64,000 nucleotides of DNA, from NCBI GenBank assembly GCA_023014485.1, contig JAJOZX010005517.1, positions 38,501-102,500 of the forward strand, given 5' to 3'. The translations under genes and the position numbers were made by a program. Positions within the stretch are counted from its first letter, which is position 1; each line of letters starts with the position of its first letter. The notes beneath the pieces were generated by a model that was not told the origin of the DNA, ran no database searches, and saw only the letters and a program-made list of their open reading frames with translations. Below, one piece after another: positions 10,641 to 23,361 of the stretch. Source of the DNA: Bathynomus jamesi. Its lineage: Eukaryota; Arthropoda; Malacostraca; Isopoda; Cirolanidae.

Positions 10641-13600
10641 TTCGTTTTGACGAGAGTGTGAAACTTTATGTATTCTGATTGGCTGATATTTGTCTGACGC
10701 TAACGAGGGCACATGTCTAATTGGTTTCCTCGTCGGTGTGAATTTTGGACCCTTCCCATTGGCTCATATTTGGGTGTAGCTAAACATTGGATATTCTATT
10801 TGATTCGCATGAGGGTGTGAAATTTGGGACCTTCTTATTGGTTCTTATTTGGGTGTGGCTAAACTTTCGATATTCTAATTGGTTCACAAATATTTGTTAA
10901 TTTTAAAGCTTTTTCAATGCTCCTCATCTGTTTCTGGCTGTATCTAATACTTTCAGATTCGTTTTGACGAGTGTGTGAAACTTTATGTATTCTGATTGGC
11001 TGATATTTGTCTGACGCTAACGAGGGCACATGGCTAATTGGTTTTCTCGTGGGTGTGAATTTGGACCCTTCCTATTGGCTCATATTTGGGTGGTGCTAAA
11101 CATTGGATATTCTAATTGATTCGCATGTGGGTGTGTATATGTTAATCTCTTGATTGGTCTTCATTTAGGTGTGTTTATATAGAAACAATTGGATTAGTTC
11201 ACACATATTTGTTAATTTTATATCCTTTTTAATGCTCCCCATCTGTCTCTTGGTGTATCCAATACTTTCTGATTCGTTTGACAAGAGTGTGAAACTTCAT
11301 GTATTCCGATTGGCTGAGTTTGTCTGACGCTAAACTAAAGGACATATCTAATTGATTCTCATGTGGGTGTGAATTTTGGGACCTTCTTATTGGTTCATAT
11401 TTGGGTGTGGCTAAACTTTCGATATTCTAATTGGTTCACATATATTTGTTAATTTTAAAGCTTTTTCAATGCTCCTCATCTGTTTCTGGCTGTATCTAAT
11501 ACTTTCAGATTCGTTTTGACGAGAGTTTGAAACTTTATGTATTCTGATTGGCTGATATTTGTCTGACGCTAACGAGGGCACATGTCTAATTGGTTTTCTC
11601 GTGTGTGTGAATTTTGGACCCCTCCCATTGGCTCATATTTGGGTGTAGCTAAACATTGGATATTCTAATTGATTCGCATGTGGGTGTGTATATGTTAATC
11701 TCTTGATTGTTCTTCATTTAGGTGTGTTTATATAGAAACAATTGGATTAGTTCACACATATTTGTTAATTTTAGATCCTTTTTAATGCTCCCCATCTGTC
11801 TCTTGCTGTATCCAATATATTCTGATTCGTTTTGACAAGAGTGTGAAACTTCATGTATTCCGATTGGCTGATGTTTGTCTGACGCTAACTAAAGGACATA
11901 TCTAATTGATTCTCATGTGGGTGTGAATTTTGGGACCTCTTATGGTTCATATTTGGGTGTGGCTAAACTTTCGATATTCTAATTGGTTCACATATATTTG
12001 TTAATTTTAAGCTTTTTCAATGCTCCTCATCTGTTTCTGGCTGTATCTAATACATTCTGATTCGTTTTGACAAGAGTGTGAAACTTCATGTATTCCGATT
12101 GGCTGTGTTTGTCTGACGCTAACTAAAGGACATATCTAATGATTCTCATGTGAGTGTGAATTTTGGGACCTTCTTGTTGGTTCATATTTGGGTGGCTAAA
12201 CTTTCGATATTCTAATTGGTTCACATATATTGTTAATTTTAAAGCTTTTTCAATGCTCTTCATCTGTTTCTGGCTGTATATAATACATTCGGATTCGTTT
12301 TGACGAGAGTGTGAAACTTTTTGTATTCTGATTGGCTAACATTTGTCTGACGCAAACGAAGGCACATATCTAATTGGTTTTCACGTGGGTGTGAATTTTG
12401 GACTCTTCCCATTGGCTCACATTTGGGTGTGGCTAAACATTGGATATTCTAATTGATTCGCATGTGGGTGTGTATATGTTAATCTCTTGATTGGTCTTCA
12501 TTTAGGTGTGTTTATATAGAGACAATTGGATTAGTTCACACATATTTGTTAATTTTAGAGCCTTTTTATGCTCCCCATCTGTCTCTTGCTGTATCCTATA
12601 CATCCGGATTCGTTTTGACAAGAGTGTGAAACTTCATGTTTTCGATTGGCTGATGTTTGTCTGACGCTAACTAAAGGACATATCTAATTGATTCTCATGT
12701 GGGTGTGAAATTTGGGTCCTTCTTATTGGTTCTTATTTGGGTGTGGCTAAACTTTCGATATTCTAATTGGTTCCATATATTTGTTAATTTTAAAGCTTTT
12801 CAATGCTCGTCATCTGTTTCTGGCTGTATCTAATACATTCGGAATCGTTTTGACGAGAGTGTCAAACTTTATGTATTCTGATTGGCTGATATTTGTCTGA
12901 CGCTAAAGAAGTCACATGGCTAATTGGTTTTCACGTGGGTGTGAATTTTGAAACCTTCCCATTGCCTCATATTTGGGTGTGGCTAAACATTGGATATTCT
13001 CATTGATTCGCATGTGGGTGTGTATATGTTTAATCTCTTGATTGGTCTTCATTTAGGTGTGTATATGTTAATCTCTTGATTGGTCTTCATTTAGGTGTGT
13101 TTATATAGAAACAATTTTATTAGTTCACACATATTTGTTAATTTTAGAGCCTTTTTAATGCTCCCCATCTGTCTCTGGCTGTATCCAATACATTCGGATT
13201 CGTTTTGACACGAGTGTGAAACTTCATGTATTCCGATTGGCTGATGTTTGTCTGAAGCTAACTAAAGGACATATCTAATTGATTCTCATGTGGGTGTGAA
13301 TTTTGGGACCTTCTTATTGGTTCATATTTGGGTGTGCTAAACTTTCGATATTCTAATTGGTTCACATATATTTGTTAATTTTAAAGCTTTTTCAATGCTC
13401 CTCATCTGTTTCTGGCTGTATCTAATACATTCGGATTCGTTTTGACGAGAGTGTGAAACTTTATGTATTCTGATTGGCTGATATTTGTTTGACGCTAACG
13501 AGGGCACATGTCTAAATTGTTTTCACGTGGGTGTGAATTTTGGACCCTTCCCATTGGCTCATATTTGGGTGTGGCTAAACATTGGATATTCTAATTCATT

Positions 13601-14620
13601 CGCATGTGGGTGTGTGTATGTTAATCTCTTGATTGATCTTCATTTACGTGTGTATATGTTAATCTCTTGATTGGTCTTCATTTAGTTGTGTTTATATAGA
13701 AACAATTGGATTAGTTCACACATATTTCTTAATTTTAGAGCCTTTTAATGCTCCCATCTGTCTCTGGCTGTATCCAATACATTCTGATTCGTTTGACAAG
13801 AGTGTAAAACTTCATGTATTCCGATTGGCTGTGTTTGTCTGACGCTAACTAAAGGACATATCTAATTGATTCTCATGTGGGTGTGAATTTGGGACCTTCT
13901 TTTTGGTTCATATTTGGGTGTGGCTAAACTTTCGATATCTAATTGGTTTCACATATATTTGTTAATTTTAAAGCTTTTTCAATGCTCCTCATCTGTTTCT
14001 GGCTGTATATAATACACTTCGGATTCGTTTTGACGAGAGTGTGAAACTTTTTGTATTCTGATTGGCTAACATTTGTCTGAAGCTAACGAAGGCGTCTAAT
14101 TGGTTTTCATGTGGGTGTGAATTTTGGACTCTTCCATTGCTCATATTTGGGTGTGGCTAAACATTGGATATTCTAATTGATTAGCACGTGGGTGTGTATA
14201 TGTTAATCTCTTGATTGGTCTTCATTTAGTTGTGTATATGTTAATCTCTGATTGGTCTTCATTTAGGTGTGTTTATATAGAAACAATTTTATTATTTCAC
14301 ACATATTTTTAATTTTAGAGCCTTTTTAATGCTCCCCATCTGTCTCTGGCTGTATCGAATACATTCGGATTCGTTTTGACACGAGTGTGAAACTTCATGT
14401 ATTCCGATTGGCTGATGTTTGTCTGACGCTAACTAAAGGACATATCTAATTGATTCTCATTTGGGTGTGAATTTTAGGACCTTCTTATTGGTTCATATTT
14501 GGGTGTGGCTAAACTTTCGATATTTTAATTGGTTCACCTGTATTGTTAATATTAAAGCTTTTTCAATGCTCCTCATCTGTTTCTGGCTGTATGTAATACT
14601 TCGGATTCGTTTTGACGAGA
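10641..14620 (+). repeat. Tandem ~3.98-kb block duplication, copy 2
   Basis: This is the second copy of the block, carrying the same private variants in the same order. It differs mainly by 1-2-bp losses, for example near 11,060, 11,276, 11,936, 12,005, 12,137, 12,191, 12,228 and 13,742. Similarity to the copy-1 phase ends near 14,650, where TTTTCACGTGGG replaces the TTTCCTCGTCGG variant. Confidence 0.85.
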
Positions 14621-14835
14621 GTGTGAAACTTTATGTATTCTGATTGGATGATATTTGTCTGACGCTAACGAGGGCACATGTCTAATTGGTTTTCACGTGG
14701 GTGTGAATTTTGGACCCTTCCCATTGGCTCATATTTGGGTGTGGCTAAACATTGCTATTCTAATTGATTCGCATGTTGGTGTGTATATGTTAATCTCTTG
14801 ATTGGTCTTCATTTAGGTATGTTTATATAGAAACA

Positions 14836-15017
14836 ATTTGATTAGTTCACACATATTTGTTAATTTTAGAGCCTTTAGAGCCAATCATGTATTCCGATTG
14901 GCTGAAATTTGTCTGACGCTAACTAAAGGACATATCTAATTGATTCTCATGTGGGTGTGAAATTTGGGACCTTCTTATTGGTTCCTATTTGGGTGTGGCT
15001 AAACTTTCGATATTCTA
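14836..15017 (+). repeat. B monomer with a ~60-bp net deletion (182 bp)
   Basis: After GAGCCTTTAGAGCCAATC the monomer jumps to ATGTATTCCGATTGG. About 70 bp is lost and a short AGAGCCAAT patch is gained. An identical 182-bp derivative with the same break lies at 23,180-23,361, so one event was later copied as part of a larger block (offset about 8,344). Confidence 0.85.
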
Positions 15018-18000
15018 ATTGGTTCACATATATTTGTTAATTTTAAAGCTTTTTCAATGCTCCTCATCTGTTTCTGGCTGTATCTAATACTTTCAGATTC
15101 GTTTTGACGAGAGTGTGAAACTTTATGTATTCTGATTTGCTGATATTTGTCTGACGCTAACGAGGGCACATGTCTAATTGGTTTCCTCGTGGGTGTGAAT
15201 TTTGGACTCTTCCCATTGGCTCATATTTGGGTGTGGCTAAACATTGGATATTCTAATTGATTCGCATGTGGGTGTGTATATGTTAATCTCTTGATTGGTC
15301 TTCATTTAGCTGTGTTTATGTAGAAACAATTGGATTAGATCACACACATTTGTTAATTTTAGAGCCTTTTTTATGCTCCCATCTGTCTCTATCTGTATCC
15401 ATACATTCTGATTCGTTTTGACAAGAGTGTGAAACATCATGTATTCCGATTGGCTGATGTTTGTCTGAGGCTAACTAAAGGACATATGTAATTGATTGTC
15501 ATGTTGGTGTGAATTTTGGGACCTTCTTATTGGTTTATATTTGGGTGTGGCTAAACTTTCGATATTCTAATTGGTTCACATATATTTGTTAATTTTAAAG
15601 CTTTTTCAATGCTCCTCATCTGTTTCTGGCTGTATCTACATTCGGATTCGTTTTGAAGAGAGTGTGAAACTTTATGTATTCTGATTGGCTGATATTTGTC
15701 TGACGCTAACGAAGGCACATGTCTAATTGGTTTTCAAGTGGGTGTGAATTTTGGACCCTTCCCATTGGCTCATATTTGGGTGTGGCTAAACATTGGATAT
15801 TCTAATTCATTCGCTTGTGGGTGTGAAATTTGGGACCTTCTTATTGGTTCTTATTTGGGTGTGGCTAAACTTTCGATATTCTAATTGGTTCACATATATT
15901 TGTTAATTTTAAAGCTTTTTCAATGCTCCTCATCTGTTTCTGGCTGTATCTAATACATTCGGATTCGTTTTGACGAGAGTGTGAAACTTTATGTATTCTG
16001 ATTGGCTGATATTTGTCTGACGATAACGAGGGCACATGTCTAATTGGTTTTCAAGTGGGTGTGAATTTTGGACCCTTCCCATTGGCTCATATTTGGGTGT
16101 GGCTGAACATTGGATATTCTAATTCATTCTCATGTGGGTGTGTGTATGTTAATCTCTTGATTGGTCTTCATTTAGGTGTGTTTATATAGAAACATTGGAT
16201 TAGTTCACACATATTTGTTAATTTTAGAGCCTTTTTATGCTCCCCATCTCTCTCTGGCTGTATCCAATACATTCGGACTCGTTTTGACAAGAGTGTGAAA
16301 CTTCATGTATTCCATTGGCTGATGTTTGTCTGACGCTAACTAAAGGACATATCTAATTATTCTCATGTGGGTGTGAATTTTGGGACCTTCTTATTGGTTC
16401 ATATTTGGTTGTGGCTAAACTTTCGATATTCTAATTGGTTCACATATATTTGTTAATTTTAAAGCTTTTCAATGCTCCTCATCTGTTTCTGGCTGTATCT
16501 AATACATTCGGATTCGTTTTACGAGAGTGTGAAACTTTATGTATTCTGATTGGCTGATTTTGTCTGACGCTAACGAAGGGCTCTAATTGGTTTTCACGTG
16601 GGTGTGAATTTTGGACCTTCCCATTGGCTCATATTTGGGTGTGGCTAAACATTGGACATTCTAATTCATTCGCATGTGGGTGTGTATATGTTAATCTCTT
16701 GATTGGTCTTCATTTAGGTGTGTTTATATAAAATTAGATTAGTTCACACATATTTGTTAATTTTAGAGCCTTTTTTATGCTCCCCATCTCTCTCTTGCTG
16801 TATCCAATACATCCGGATTCGTTTTGAGAAGAGTGTGAAACTTCATGTATTCCGATTGGCTGAAGTTTGTCTGACGCTAACTAAAGGACATATCTAATTG
16901 ATTCTCATGTGGGTGTGAATTTTGGGACCTTCTTATTGGTTCATATTTGGGTGTGGCTAAACTTTCAATAATGTAATTAGTTCACATATATTTGTTAATT
17001 TAAAGCTTTTTCAATGCTCGTCATCTGTTTCTGGCTGTATCTAATACATTCGGAATCGTTTTGACGAGAGTGTCAAACTTTATGTATTCTGATTGGCTGA
17101 TATTTGTCTGACGCTAACGAAGTCACATGGCTAATTGGTTTTCAAGTGGGTGTGAATTTTGAACCCTTCCCATTGGCTCATATTTGGGTGTGGCTAAACA
17201 TTGGATATTCTAATTGATTCGCATGTGGGTGTGTACATGTTAATCTCTTGATTGGTCTTCATTTAGGTGTGTATATCTTAATCTCTTGATTGGTCTTCAT
17301 TTAGTTGTGTTTATATAGAAACAATTGGATTAGTTCACACATATTTGTTAATTTTAGAGCCTTTTTAATGCTCCCCATCTGTCTCTTCCTGTATCCAATA
17401 CATTCTGATTCGTTTTGACAAGAGTGTGAAACTTCATGTATTCCGATTGGCTGAAATTTGTCTGACGCTAACTAAAGGACATATCTAATTGATTCTCATG
17501 TGGGTGTGAAATTTGGGACCTTCTTATTGGTTCCTATTTGGGTGTGGCTAAACTTTCGATATTCTAATTGGTTCACATATATTTGTTTATTTTAAAGCTT
17601 TTTCAATGCTCCTCATCTGTTTCTGGCTGTATCTAATACTTTCAGATTCGTTTTGACGAGAGTGTGAAACTTTATGTATTCTGATTGGCTGATATTTGTC
17701 TGACGCTAACGAGGGCACATGTCTAATTGGTTTCCTCGTGGGTGTGAATTTTGGACTCTTCCCATTGGCTCATATTTGGGTGTGGCTAAACATTGGATAT
17801 TCTAATTGATTCGCATGTGGGTGTGTATATGTTAATCTCTTGATTGGTCTTCATTTAGCTGTGTTTATGTAGAAACAATTGGATTAGATCACACACATTT
17901 GTTAATTTTAGAGCCTTTTTTATGCTCCCCATCTGTCTCTATCTGTATCCAATACATTCTGATTCGTTTTGACAAGAGTGTGAAACATCATGTATTCCGA

Positions 18001-21000
18001 TTGGCTGATGTTTGTCTGAGGCTAACTAAAGGACATATGTAATTGATTGTCATGTTGGTGTGAATTTTGGGACCTTCTTATTGGTTTATTTGGGTGTGGC
18101 TAAACTTTCGATATTCTAATTGGTTCACATATATTTGTTAATTTTAAAGCTTTTTCAATGCTCCTCATCTGTTTCTGGCTGTATCTAATACATTCGGATT
18201 CGTTTTACCGAGAGTGTGAAACTTTATGTATTCTGATTGGCTGACATTTGTCTGAAGCTAACGAAGGCGTCTAATTGGTTTTCGTGTGGGTGTGAATTTT
18301 GGACTCTTCCCAATGGCTCATATTTGGGTGTGGCTAAACATTGGACATTCTAATTGATTCGCATGTGGGTGTGTATATGTTAATCTCTTGATTGGGCTTC
18401 ATTTAGGTGTGTTTATGTAGAAACAATTGGATTAGTTCACACATATTTGTTAATTTTAGAGCCTTTATAATGCTCCCCATCTGTCTCTTGCTGTATCCAA
18501 TACATTCTGATTCGTTTTGACAAGAGTGTGAAACTTCATGTATTCCGATTGGCTGATGTTTGTCTGACGCTAACTAAAGGACATATCTAATTGATTCTCA
18601 TGTGGGTGTGAAATTTGGGACCTTCTTATTGGTTCTTATTTGGGTGTGGCTAAACTTTCGATATTCTAATTGGTTCACATATATTTGTTAATTTTAAAGC
18701 TTTTTCAATGCTCCTCATCTGTTTCTGGCTGTATCTAATACATTCGGATTCGTTTTACCGAGAGTGTGAAACTTTATGTATTCTGATTGGCTGACATTTG
18801 TCTGAAGCTAACGAAGGCGTCTAATTGGTTTTCACGTGGGTGTGAATTTTGGACTCTTCCCATTGGCTCATATTTGGGTGTGGCTAAACATTGGACATTC
18901 TAATTGATTCGCATGTGGGTGTGTATATGTTAATCTCTTGATTGGGCTTCATTTAGGTGTGTTTATGTAGAAAAAATTGGATTAGTTCACACATATTTGT
19001 TAATTTTAGAGCCTTTTTTATGCTCCCCATCTGTCTCTGGCTGCATCCAATACATCCGGATTCGTTTTGACGAGAGTGTGAAACTTCATGTATTCCGATT
19101 GGCTGAAGTTTGTCTGACGCTAACTAAAGGACATATCTAGTTGATTCTCATGTGGGTGTGAATTTTGGGACCTTCTTATTGGTTCATATTTGGGTGTGGC
19201 TAAACTTTCGATATTCTAATTGGCTCACATATATTTATTAATTTTAAAGCTTTTTCAATGCTCCCCATCTGTCCTGGCTGTATCCAATACATTCGGATTC
19301 GTTTTGACGAGAGTGTGAAACTTCATGTATTCCGATTGACTGATGTTTGTCTGACGCTAACTAAAGGACATATCTAATTGATTCTCATGTGGGTGTGAAT
19401 TTTGGACCTTCTTATTGGTTCATATTTGGGTGAGGCTAAACTTTCGATATTCTAATTGGTTCACATATATTTGTTAATTTTAAAGCTTTTTCAATGCTCC
19501 TCATCTGTTTCTGGCTGCATGTAATACTTTCGGATTCGTTTTGACGAGAGTGTGAAACTTTATGTATTCTGATTGGCTGATATTTGTCTGACGCTAACGA
19601 AGTCACATGGCTAATTGGTTTTCACGTGGTGTGAATTTTGAACCCTTCCCATTGGCTCATATTTGGGTGTGGCTAAACATTGGATATTCTAATTGATTCG
19701 CATGTGGGTGTGTATATGTTAATCTCTTGATTGGTCTTCATTTAGGTGTGTATATGTTAATCTCTTGATTGGTCTTCATTTAGTTGTGTTTATATAGAAA
19801 CATTTGGATTAGTTCACACATATTTGTTAATTTTAGAGCCTTTTTAATGCTCCCCATCTGTCTCTGGCTGTATCCAATACATTCGGATTCGTTTTGACAA
19901 GAGTGTGAAACTTCATGTATTCCGATTGGCTGATGTTTGTCTGACGCTAACTAAAGCACATATCTAATTGATTCTCATGTGGGTGTGAATTTTAGGACCT
20001 TTTTATTGTTTCATATTTGGGTGTGGCTAAACTTTCGATATTTTAATTGGTTCACCTGTATTTGTTAATTTTAAAGCTTTTTCAATGCTCCTCATCTGTT
20101 TCTGGCTGTATGTAATACTTTCGGGATCGTTTTGACGAGAGTGTGAAACTTTATGTATTCTGATTGGCTGATATTTGTCTGACGCTAACGAGGGCACATG
20201 TCTAATTGGTTTTCACGTGCGTGTGAATTTTGGACCCTTCCAATTGGCTCATATTTGGGTGTGGCTAAACATTGGATATTCTAATTGATTCGCATGTGGG
20301 TGTGTATATGTTAATCTCTTGATTGGTCTTCATTTAGGTGTGTTTATATAGAAACAATTGGATTAGTTCACACATATTTGTTAATTTTAGAGCCTTTTTA
20401 TGCTCCCCATCTCTCTCTGGCTGTATCCAATACATTCGGATTCGTTTTGACAAGAGTGTGAAACTTCATGTATTCCGATTGGCTGATGTTTGTCTGACGC
20501 TAACTAAAGGACATATCTAATTGATTCTCATGTGGGTGTGAAATTTGGGACCTTCTTATTGGTTCATATTTGGGTGTGGCTAAACTTTCGATATTCTAAT
20601 TGGTTCACATATATTTTTAATTTTAAAGCTTTTTCAATGCTCGTCATCTGTTTCTGGCTGTATCTAATACATTCGGAATCGTTTTGACGAGAGTGTCAAA
20701 CTTTATGTATTCTGATTGGCTGATATTTGTCTGACGCTAAAGAAGTCACATGGCTAATTGGTTTTCACGTGGGTGTGAATTTTGAACCCTTCCCATTGCC
20801 TCATATTTGGGTGTGGCTAAACATTGGATATTCTAATTGATTCGCATGTGGGTGTGTTCATGTTAATCTCTTGATTGGTCTTCATTTAGATGTGTATATC
20901 TTAATCTCTTGATTGGTCTTCATTTAGTTGTGTTTATATAGAAACAATTGGATTAGTTCACACATATTTGTTAATTTTAGAGCCTTTTTAATGCTCCCCA

Positions 21001-23179
21001 TCTGTCTCTGGCTGTATCCAATACATTCGGATTCGTTTTGACAAGAGTGTGAAACTTCATGTATTCCGATTGGCTGATGTTTGTCTGACGCTAACTAAAG
21101 GACATATCTAATTGATTCTCATGTGGGTGTGAATTTTGGGACATTCTTATTGGTTCATATTTGGGTGTGGCTAAACTTTCGATATTCTAATTGGTTCACA
21201 TATATTTGTTAATTTTAAAGCTTTTTCAATGCTCTTCATCTGTTTCTGGCTGTATGTAATACTTTCGGATTCGTTTTGACGAGAGTGTGAAACTTTATGT
21301 ATTCTGATTGGCTGATATTTGTCTGACGCTAACGAGGGCACATGTCTAATTGGTTTTCACGTGGGTGTGAATTTTGGACCCTTCCCATTGGCTCATATTT
21401 GGGTGTGGCTAAACATTGGATATTCTAATTGATTCGCATGTGGGTGTGTATATATTAATCTCTTGATTGGTCTTCATTTAGCTGTGTTTATGTAGAAACA
21501 ATTGGATTAGATCACACACATTTGTTAATTTTAGAGCCTTTTTAATGCTCCCCATCTGTCTCTATCTGTATCCAAAATATTCTGATTCGTTTTGTCAAGA
21601 GTGTGAAACATCATGTATTCCGATTGGCTGATGTTTGTCTGAGGCTAACTAAAGGACATATGTAATTGATTGTCATGTTGGTGTGAATTTTGGGACCTTC
21701 TTATTGGTTTATATTTGGGTGTGGCTAAACTTTCGATATTCTAATTGGTTCACATATATTTGTTAATTTTAAAGCTTTTTCAATGCTCCTCATCTGTTTC
21801 TGGCTGTATCTAATACATTCGGATTCGTTTTACCGAGAGTGTGAAACTTTATGTATTCTGATTGGCTGACATTTGTCTGAAGCTAACGAAGGCGTCAATT
21901 GGTTTTCACGTGGGTGTGAATTTTGGACCCTTCCCATTGGCTCATATTTGGGTGTGGCTAAACATTGGTATTCTAATTGATTCGCATGTGGGTGTGTATA
22001 TGTTAATCTCTTGATTGGTCTTCATTTAGGTGTGTTTATATAGAAACAATTGGATTAGTTCACACATATTTGTTAATTTTAGAGCCTTTTTAATGCTCCC
22101 CATCTGTCTCTTGCTGTATCCAATACATTCTGATTCGTTTTGACAAGAGTGTGAAACTTCATGTATTCCGATTGGCTGATGTTTGTCTGACGCTAACTAA
22201 ACGACATATCTAATTGATTCTCATGTGGGTGTGAAATTTGGGACCTTCTTATTGGTTCTTATTTGGGTGTGGCTAAACTTTCGATATTCTAATTGGTTCC
22301 ATATATTTGTTAATTTTAAAGCTTTTTCAATGCTCGTCATCTGTTTCTGGCTGTATCTAATACATACATTCGGATTCGTTTTACGAGAGTGTGAAACTTT
22401 ATGTATTCTGATTGGCTGATTTGTCTGAAGCTAACGAAGGCGTCTAATTGGTTTTCACGTGGGTGTGAATTTTGACTCTTCCCATTGCTCATATTTGGGT
22501 GTGGCTAAACATTGGATATTCTAATTGATTAGCACGTGGGTGTGTATATGTTAATCTCTTGATTGGTCTTCATTTAGTTGTATATGTTAATCTCTTGATT
22601 GGTCTTCATTTAGTGTGTTTATATAGAAACAATTTATTATTTCACACATATTTGTTAATTTTAGAGCCTTTTTAATGCTCCCCATCTGTCTCTGGCTGTA
22701 TCCAATACATTCGGATTCGTTTTGACAAGTGTGAAACTTCATGTATTCCGATTGGCTGATGTTTGTCTGACGCTAACTAAAGGACATATCTAATTGATTC
22801 TCATTTGGGTGTGAATTTTAGGACCTTCTTATTGGTTCATATTTGGGTGTGGCTAAACTTTCGATATTTTAATTGGTTCACCTGTATTTGTTAATATTAA
22901 AGCTTTTTCAATGCTCCTCATCTGTTTCTGGCTGTATGTAATACTTCGGATTCGTTTTGACGAGAGTGTAAACTTTATGTATTCTGATTTGCTGATATTT
23001 GTCTGACGCTAACGAGGGCACATGTCTAATTGGTTTCCTCGTGGGTGTGAATTTTGGACCCTTCCCATTGGCTCATATTTGGGTGTGGCTAAACATTGGT
23101 ATTCTAATTGATTCGCATGTGGGTGTGTATATGTTAATCTCTTGATTGGTCTTCATTTAGGTATGTTTATATAGAAACA

Positions 23180-23361
23180 ATTTGATTAGTTCACACATAT
23201 TTGTTAATTTTAGAGCCTTTAGAGCCAATCATGTATTCCGATTGGCTGAAATTTGTCTGACGCTAACTAAAGGACATATCTAATTGATTCTCATGTGGGT
23301 GTGAAATTTGGGACCTTCTTATTGGTTCCTATTTGGGTGTGGCTAAACTTTCGATATTCTA
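23180..23361 (+). repeat. Second copy of the 182-bp deleted B monomer
   Basis: It has the same breakpoints, filler and length as 14,836-15,017. The following units also share variants: TAGATCACACAC in B, GAAGAGAGTG in A (about 15,654 and 24,004), a fused junction near 15,812 and 24,158, and GTGGCTGAACATTGG (about 16,100 and 24,446). The duplicated block is therefore at least about 1.6 kb. Confidence 0.85.
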
